A stretch of DNA of 12,052 nucleotides. Source: Helicobacteraceae bacterium UBA6016. GTDB taxonomy: Bacteria; Campylobacterota; Campylobacteria; Campylobacterales; UBA6016. Both the position numbers and the translations under genes were made by a program. The stretch lies in assembly GCA_002428055.1 (NCBI GenBank), contig DIZY01000049.1, positions 1 through 12,052 of the forward strand. The letters are read 5' to 3'. Under the pieces are notes generated by a model. It made no database searches and was not told where the DNA came from. It was given only the letters and a program-made list of their open reading frames with translations. Every line of letters starts with the position of its first letter. Position 1 is the first letter of the stretch. Positions 7,808 through 12,052 of the stretch are shown piece by piece.

Positions 7808-7830
7808 GCCGTAAAAGCAGGCATCAAATA

Positions 7831-7837
7831 AGAGGGG
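7831..7837 (+). promoter_or_regulatory. Ribosome binding site of the REC-histidine kinase gene
   Basis: AGAGGGG lies 9 bases before the ATG at 7847. It is one of the strongest Shine-Dalgarno matches in the window and fixes this start. Confidence 0.65.
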
Positions 7838-7846
7838 CGTAAAAAA

Positions 7847-8977
7847 ATGATAAAAGAGTTAAAGAAAGAGGCGCAAAATCTTAGCGTTTTGTTTGTGGAA
7901 GATGACCCCAGTTTTTTAAATATCTTAAAAGAGCTACTGGAGAAGTTTTTTGGCACTGTTGAGGTTGCGATGGATGGAGAAGAGGGGCTTGCGAAATATA
8001 GGGAGAGAAGCTTTTTTGACCTTGTGATTACGGATATTACGATGCCGAAGATGGATGGGCTTATGATGAGCGAAAACATCAAAGCTCTGCATCCGGCTCA
8101 GCATATTTTGGCGGTATCTGCGCATAGCGATGCCGACAAGCTTATTAAAGCGATAGATATAGGCATAGACAGTTTTTTGCTAAAACCGGTAGACAGCATG
8201 ATATTTCTCGATAGGCTACTCAAAATCGCAAAAGCCGTCAATAGAAGAATGATGGAAGAGAGAGAAAAAGAGCTTGAAAATCTACTGATTACACAGAGTA
8301 AAATGGCGGCTCTAGGGGAGATGATAAGCATCATATCTCACCAGCTAAAACAGCCGCTAAATGCGATAAATATACTCTCTTCTAATATAGATGATAGGGT
8401 CGTAGAGCTTACCGGGCAGCCGCTCGATGAAGAGGTGTATAAAAACACACAGCTAATATCCAAACAAGTCTCCTTTATGGCAAATACGATAGATACATTT
8501 TCCGATTTTTTGAAGCCGTCTAAAACCGCAAAAAATTTCTCGCTTAAGACATCTGTTGTGGATGTGCTAACCATCATAGCGGCCAAGCTAAAAGCTAGAA
8601 AAATCAGTGTGGAAGAAAATATCAATGAGTCTATTATGGTATTTGGCTATCCAAAAGAGTTTAATCAAGCCATTCTCAATATTATCTCAAACGGTGTTGA
8701 CGCTTTTGATGAAACAAGCGAGAACAGGCTCATTAAGATTGACGCAAAATATGTGAACGACAAGGCACAGTTGATTATTTGCGATAATGCTGGCGGGATA
8801 AGAGATGATATTATGAGAGATATATTCACTCCATATGTAAGCTCCAAAGGTGATAACGGTACGGGGCTTGGACTCTATATTACCAAAAAAATTATCGAAG
8901 AGCATTTTGGCGGAAGCGTTAAGGTTGAAAACATAGACGGCGGCGCAGAGTTTATTATAGAGCTAAAAGGCGTATAG
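7847..8977 (+). CDS. Response regulator receiver - histidine kinase fusion (REC-HisKA-HATPase)
   Basis: This is a cytoplasmic signalling protein of 376 residues. The receiver domain (about 10-128) has the acidic pocket Asp19-Asp20, phosphoacceptor Asp63 in VITDITMPKMDG, Ser91 and Lys113 in LLKP. A helical linker leads to a histidine kinase core. The H-box is LGEMISIISHQLKQPLN with His165, the N-box Asn282 (NIISNGVDAF), G1 is DNAGGI at 313-318, the F-box FTPYVSSK, and G2 GTGLGLYITKKI from 338. All catalytic residues are present. There is no sensor, membrane segment or DNA-binding domain, so input must come by phosphotransfer to Asp63 and output must go to another protein. The H-box reads HQLKQPLN where the other two kinases here have QWRQPLN. 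The YfiR-like gene starts after only 4 bases. Confidence 0.93.
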   Translation: MIKELKKEAQNLSVLFVEDDPSFLNILKELLEKFFGTVEVAMDGEEGLAKYRERSFFDLVITDITMPKMDGLMMSENIKALHPAQHILAVSAHSDADKLIKAIDIGIDSFLLKPVDSMIFLDRLLKIAKAVNRRMMEEREKELENLLITQSKMAALGEMISIISHQLKQPLNAINILSSNIDDRVVELTGQPLDEEVYKNTQLISKQVSFMANTIDTFSDFLKPSKTAKNFSLKTSVVDVLTIIAAKLKARKISVEENINESIMVFGYPKEFNQAILNIISNGVDAFDETSENRLIKIDAKYVNDKAQLIICDNAGGIRDDIMRDIFTPYVSSKGDNGTGLGLYITKKIIEEHFGGSVKVENIDGGAEFIIELKGV

Positions 8978-8981
8978 GTTC

Positions 8982-9530
8982 ATGCCAAAAAAAATAGCAG
9001 CCTTTCTATTTTTTGCGATTTTCTGCGCTAACCTATTTGGCGTTGAGCTGGATAGGACTCAAATAGCGATACAAGCAAAAATATATCCTCAGCTAATATT
9101 TTTTTCCGCAAAAACAAAAGAGTTAAATCCACAAAAACCGATAGTTATAATCGCCGTATATTCCGATGCTACGAAGCGATTTGCAGAGGTTTTTAAAGAA
9201 GAGTGCGAAAGGATACATAAAAACGGTATCAAGGGGTATATGATTAGCGTAAGACCGGTTCATAGAGATAAAGTATCGATCCAAAAAGATTTTGCAGCCT
9301 CTTATCTATTTTTTGAGGATGACGATGAGCTTAGGGTTTATTCTCTGCCGGAGATGAAAGGCGCTCTTACTTTTGCCGGAACAAAAAGGATATTTGAGAA
9401 AAACGGCGCTCTGTTTTTTGTGGAGATAACCAATAAGACCTCAATACTGCTAAACAAAAAAGCGCTGAACGCATCCGGACTCTCTTTTGAACCTTCGCTT
9501 CTTAAGCTTGTGAAAGTGTACGATGAATAA
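8982..9530 (+). CDS. YfiR-like (DUF4154-type) periplasmic protein
   Basis: The 182-residue product starts with a signal peptide (MPKKIAAFLFFAIFCANLFG, cleavage near 20). The mature part fits the YfiR/DUF4154 outline: an N-terminal helix (QIAIQAKIYPQLIFFSA) where YfiR has its 'KAAFLxNFxKF' segment, then a strand (PIVIIAVYSD), then VRPVHRDK, then ASYLFFEDDD. The diagnostic ending is GALFFVEITNKTSILLNKKALNASGL and a SLLKLVKVY tail. In Pseudomonas aeruginosa, YfiR is the periplasmic repressor of the membrane cyclase YfiN. Here the gene is 4 bases after the REC-kinase gene and overlaps the next kinase gene by 8 bases (ATGAATAA), so a partnership with that kinase is inferred. Only one cysteine (74) remains in the mature protein, so the disulfides known for YfiR cannot form. 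The match is by pattern reading, not by alignment. Confidence 0.68.
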   Translation: MPKKIAAFLFFAIFCANLFGVELDRTQIAIQAKIYPQLIFFSAKTKELNPQKPIVIIAVYSDATKRFAEVFKEECERIHKNGIKGYMISVRPVHRDKVSIQKDFAASYLFFEDDDELRVYSLPEMKGALTFAGTKRIFEKNGALFFVEITNKTSILLNKKALNASGLSFEPSLLKLVKVYDE

Positions 9531-11340
9531 AATCAACTTCTCAAGCCTAAAAATAAAAATTTTTGTATTTTATATACTTAGTTTTTTTGCCGTATTTGGG
9601 TCTACTTTTTTAATAAATTTTTTCGTTTTTGATGAATATTTGGAAAACGGAGAGATAAAAAAAGCACAAACTTTTGCGGAAATGATAGCCGGCAATATCG
9701 CGGCGCCGTTGCAACTCGGGCTGGAGGGCGATGTAAGGGCGGAGATAATTAGGCAGATAGATAGAAACCCCGATATTTTGGAGATAGAGGTCAAAGAGCC
9801 GACTTCGGCCACGCCAATCAAAACAGGGTATGCGAGTAGTAAGAAAATATCTAAAGAGCAGTATTTTTTGGTTGAACGAGAGATATATGATGCGTTAGGC
9901 ATTCAAAAGCTGGCTACAGTACGCGTTTATTATTCAAAAACAGACTTTGAAAATGCTAAATTATTTGCGCTAAAAACACTTTTTTTACTTTTTGGAGCGG
10001 CTTTGTTTGTCGGCTTTCTGGGGCTTTTACGAATCAATCTATTTTTTACCCCTCTTAAAAATCTAACGCAAAAGCTCAATGACTTCAATCCCGAACATCC
10101 AAATATAAAGCTTCAAGTTAGCGACAAAAAAGATGAAATCTCCATCATTCAAAATAGCGTATCGCTAGCAATAGAGAAGCTGGTGTCGTATCAGCAAAAA
10201 ATAATGCATATTAACGAAACGCTAGAGGATACGGTAAGGGATAGAACTAGGGAGCTAAATGAGCAGATAGAGCTTTTTAGGGTTTTGGCCGATGCTTCTC
10301 CGAATGCGCTTATGCTCTTTGACACTAATCTTATATATGCCAACCCGGCTTTTTCGAGGCTTACCGGATATGAAGCGGTTGAATTTTTCCGTAAAAAAAT
10401 AGATGCGCTTTTTGAGATAGACGATGAAAGTGATTTTGCTATGGCGCTTGATATAACAAATCCAAGAAATAGACATCATGCCAAGAGTTTTGACGAGGTG
10501 ATTTTGAAAAAAAAGGACGGTTCGCAGTGTTATGTTGCCGCCTCTCTAGCATATCTGCACATCAAAGACAGAGATGCTGCGATTATAAATCTTACAGACC
10601 TATCCGCACTGAAACAAAAAGACCAGATGCTTTTGGTTCAGTCTCGATTTGTGGCGATGGGCGAGATGATAGGCAACATTGCGCACCAGTGGAGACAGCC
10701 TCTAAATATTATTCAAAGCTCCATTACAAAAATATCGGTATACAAAGAGATGGGGCTTATTACCGACGAATTTTTGGACGATACGGTACAGGGGGTCAAA
10801 AAACAGGTTTCGTATCTATCGTCAACTATCGATGATTTTAGGAGTTTTTACAAAGACGACCCTAGCGGCTCTTTTTTGCTTGAAGACGCCGTTAAAAAGT
10901 CGTTGTCTCTTGTCGAGGCGGTTTATCAAAATCATTTTATCGGAGTTGAAATGAGTTGCGACGGTTGCAAGGATGTAAAAATAAAAGGCTCTATTAACAG
11001 ACTCATACAGGCTCTTTTGAATATTCTCAATAACTCAAAGGATGCGATAATATCATCCGATGTCGAAATAAAAACTGTTTTAATAGGGTGTAAAAAAATA
11101 GACGGCGGAGCCTTATTGACGATGCAAGACAGCGGTGGCGGTATAGATAAAAAAAGCCTTAGCAAGGTATTTGACCCTTATTTTTCGACAAAGCATAAAT
11201 CACAAGGCACGGGAATAGGGCTTTATATGACAAAACAGATTATTGAAGAGAGTATGGGCGGGACTATCTGGGTGGAGAATACTGGTGATGGGGCTAAGTT
11301 TACGATTGTGGTTGCGCCGGGGAATGTTGCGCTTTTGTAA
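9523..11340 (+). CDS. Membrane sensor histidine kinase with periplasmic domain, HAMP-like linker and PAS
   Basis: The 605-residue protein has transmembrane segments at about 11-33 and 147-172, enclosing a periplasmic domain of about 113 residues. That domain reads (KKAQTFAEMIAGNIAAPLQLGLEGD...NPDILEIEV) much like the CHASE8/YfiN type. Next are a HAMP-like region (about 172-225), a coiled coil, and a PAS domain (about 250-365; ASPNALMLFDTNLIYANPAFSRLTGY). The kinase core carries H-box His388 in GEMIGNIAHQWRQPLN, N-box Asn504, G1 DSGGGI at 536, F-box FDPYF and G2 GTGIGLYMTKQI from 562, all intact. A CDGC motif (Cys479, Cys482) sits just before the N-box, which is unusual. The start overlaps the end of the YfiR-like gene by 8 bases, indicating coupled translation. 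Probable signal input is through the YfiR-like protein in the periplasm; the nearest receiver is Asp63 of the REC-kinase. Confidence 0.92.
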   Translation: MNKINFSSLKIKIFVFYILSFFAVFGSTFLINFFVFDEYLENGEIKKAQTFAEMIAGNIAAPLQLGLEGDVRAEIIRQIDRNPDILEIEVKEPTSATPIKTGYASSKKISKEQYFLVEREIYDALGIQKLATVRVYYSKTDFENAKLFALKTLFLLFGAALFVGFLGLLRINLFFTPLKNLTQKLNDFNPEHPNIKLQVSDKKDEISIIQNSVSLAIEKLVSYQQKIMHINETLEDTVRDRTRELNEQIELFRVLADASPNALMLFDTNLIYANPAFSRLTGYEAVEFFRKKIDALFEIDDESDFAMALDITNPRNRHHAKSFDEVILKKKDGSQCYVAASLAYLHIKDRDAAIINLTDLSALKQKDQMLLVQSRFVAMGEMIGNIAHQWRQPLNIIQSSITKISVYKEMGLITDEFLDDTVQGVKKQVSYLSSTIDDFRSFYKDDPSGSFLLEDAVKKSLSLVEAVYQNHFIGVEMSCDGCKDVKIKGSINRLIQALLNILNNSKDAIISSDVEIKTVLIGCKKIDGGALLTMQDSGGGIDKKSLSKVFDPYFSTKHKSQGTGIGLYMTKQIIEESMGGTIWVENTGDGAKFTIVVAPGNVALL

Positions 11341-11346
11341 AACTAT

Positions 11347-11368
11347 TGGGAGATGGAAAACCGTCCCA
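11347..11368 (+). terminator. Weak hairpin in the gap between convergent kinase genes
   Basis: TGGGA (11347-11351) pairs with TCCCA (11364-11368). A further short TGG/CCG pairing and an AAAA loop lie inside, with a two-base bulge. No T-run follows directly (TTTT appears about ten bases later), so this is at best a poor intrinsic terminator for the kinase at 9523. Confidence 0.22.
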
Positions 11369-11408
11369 GTTGTACATCATTTTATCTTAAATTGGTTATT
11401 CTCAATAC

Positions 11409-12052
11409 TTAGCCACACTGTCTAACTATTATTTTAAATATAGCGCCGCTGCCACTATTTTCTACCGACAACACCCCGCCCATCTGCCTTTCGACTATCT
11501 CTTTTGCCATATAAAGACCTATGCCCATGCCCTTGCCTTGCTCTTTGGTGGTAAAATAGGGCTCAAATACTCTATCTAAGATTTCACTCGGTACGCCGCC
11601 GGCATTGTCTTGGACTGAGATTTGGACATTGTCGTCTCCATGCGCCTCAACGAATATATCTATGGTGGGTTTATCTATATGATTGTCCAGTATTGCGTCT
11701 TGCGCATTTGATAGAAGTATTAATATGGTTTGTATAAACTCATTTTGATAGCCGTTGATTATGTATTTGCCGTCGCTGTGAAACTCAACTGAAATATCGT
11801 GGTTTCGCAACTGCTGGCCGATGATAGTAAGGGCGTCTTCGACTGTTTCTTCTATACCAAAGTCTCTCTTTGCTTTGGCGGGTCTAAAAAAATTTCTAAA
11901 ATCATCTATGGTTTTTGACATATTTTGGATTATAAACATGCTCTTTTGTTTGAAATTTTCCAAGTACTCCTCTGTTAGCTCACCGTATTTGTATGCAGCA
12001 TAGACATCTTGAATCTTTATGCCAAGCGCATTTAGCGGCTGCCTCCATTGAT
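11409..12052 (-). CDS. Sensor histidine kinase, C-terminal part (5' end outside window)
   Basis: The frame is open on the - strand to the window edge. It begins QWRQPLNALGIKIQDV, and the last two window bases (AT in this strand) fit a CAT codon, so the catalytic histidine itself is cut. A TTG near 11963 is therefore internal, not a start. The 213 visible residues hold the rest of the HisKA helices (TIDDFRNFFRPAK at about 48-60) and a HATPase_c domain. The N-box is LLSNAQDAI (Asn115), G1 is DNAGGV (Asp148), the F-box is FEPYFTTK, and G2 is GKGMGIGLYMAKEI at about 172-185. The sensor region is unseen, so the signal is unknown. The gene is convergent to the kinase at 9523, 68 bases apart, and resembles it in the core. 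Its last residues are RQCG. Confidence 0.93.
   Translation of the reverse strand, partial: QWRQPLNALGIKIQDVYAAYKYGELTEEYLENFKQKSMFIIQNMSKTIDDFRNFFRPAKAKRDFGIEETVEDALTIIGQQLRNHDISVEFHSDGKYIINGYQNEFIQTILILLSNAQDAILDNHIDKPTIDIFVEAHGDDNVQISVQDNAGGVPSEILDRVFEPYFTTKEQGKGMGIGLYMAKEIVERQMGGVLSVENSGSGAIFKIIVRQCG

Noticed and set aside
7807..7823. Possible small hairpin (TGCC...GGCA) before the REC-kinase gene
   Set aside because: The stem is only four base pairs with a nine-base loop, no T-run follows, and it is no better than chance.
10527..10835. 102-residue + strand frame within the membrane kinase gene
   Set aside because: It is out of frame across the PAS-to-H-box region of a kinase that is complete in its own frame; it shows no motif or ribosome binding site.
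11409..11963. Short stand-alone kinase fragment or pseudogene starting at 11963
   Set aside because: The same frame runs without a stop to 12052 and encodes the QWRQPLN part of the H-box, so it is a normal kinase cut by the window edge.

Overview
The window looks like a chromosomal segment of a Campylobacterota (epsilonproteobacterial) genome. Two things point there. The order ispH - rpsA - small anchored protein - serA matches the order I recall from Campylobacter jejuni. The histidine kinases also carry the 'GEMI...HQWRQPLN' H-box style common in that phylum. The genus cannot be fixed from the sequence; free-living sulfur-oxidiser or Sulfurospirillum-like relatives are plausible, because the signalling load is heavier than in host-adapted members.

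Bases 1-4311 (+ strand) are housekeeping: the 3' end of ispH (isoprenoid synthesis), rpsA (ribosomal protein S1), a small membrane-anchored protein of unknown function, and serA (serine biosynthesis). Convergent to serA, with a 4-base overlap of the ends, is a lipoprotein of the YkuD L,D-transpeptidase superfamily (4308-4913, - strand). Divergent from that is an NhaC-family Na+/H+ antiporter (4953-6344).

Bases 6395-11340 (+ strand) are a signalling cluster. First is a diguanylate cyclase whose PAS domain closely resembles the FAD-binding PAS of the aerotaxis receptor Aer. Then come three tightly packed genes: a REC-histidine kinase with no sensor or DNA-binding domain, a secreted YfiR-like protein, and a membrane histidine kinase with a periplasmic domain, a HAMP-like linker and PAS. 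The YfiR-like gene overlaps the kinase gene by 8 bases. This suggests a variant of the Yfi system in which the periplasmic regulator controls a histidine kinase instead of the YfiN cyclase, with a phosphorelay to the REC-kinase and possibly a link to the nearby cyclase. This module is the most interesting content of the window.

The right edge holds the C-terminal part of another histidine kinase on the - strand, cut at its catalytic histidine codon. I saw no tRNA, rRNA, CRISPR array, insertion sequence or phage gene, and no gap between genes is longer than about 140 bases.
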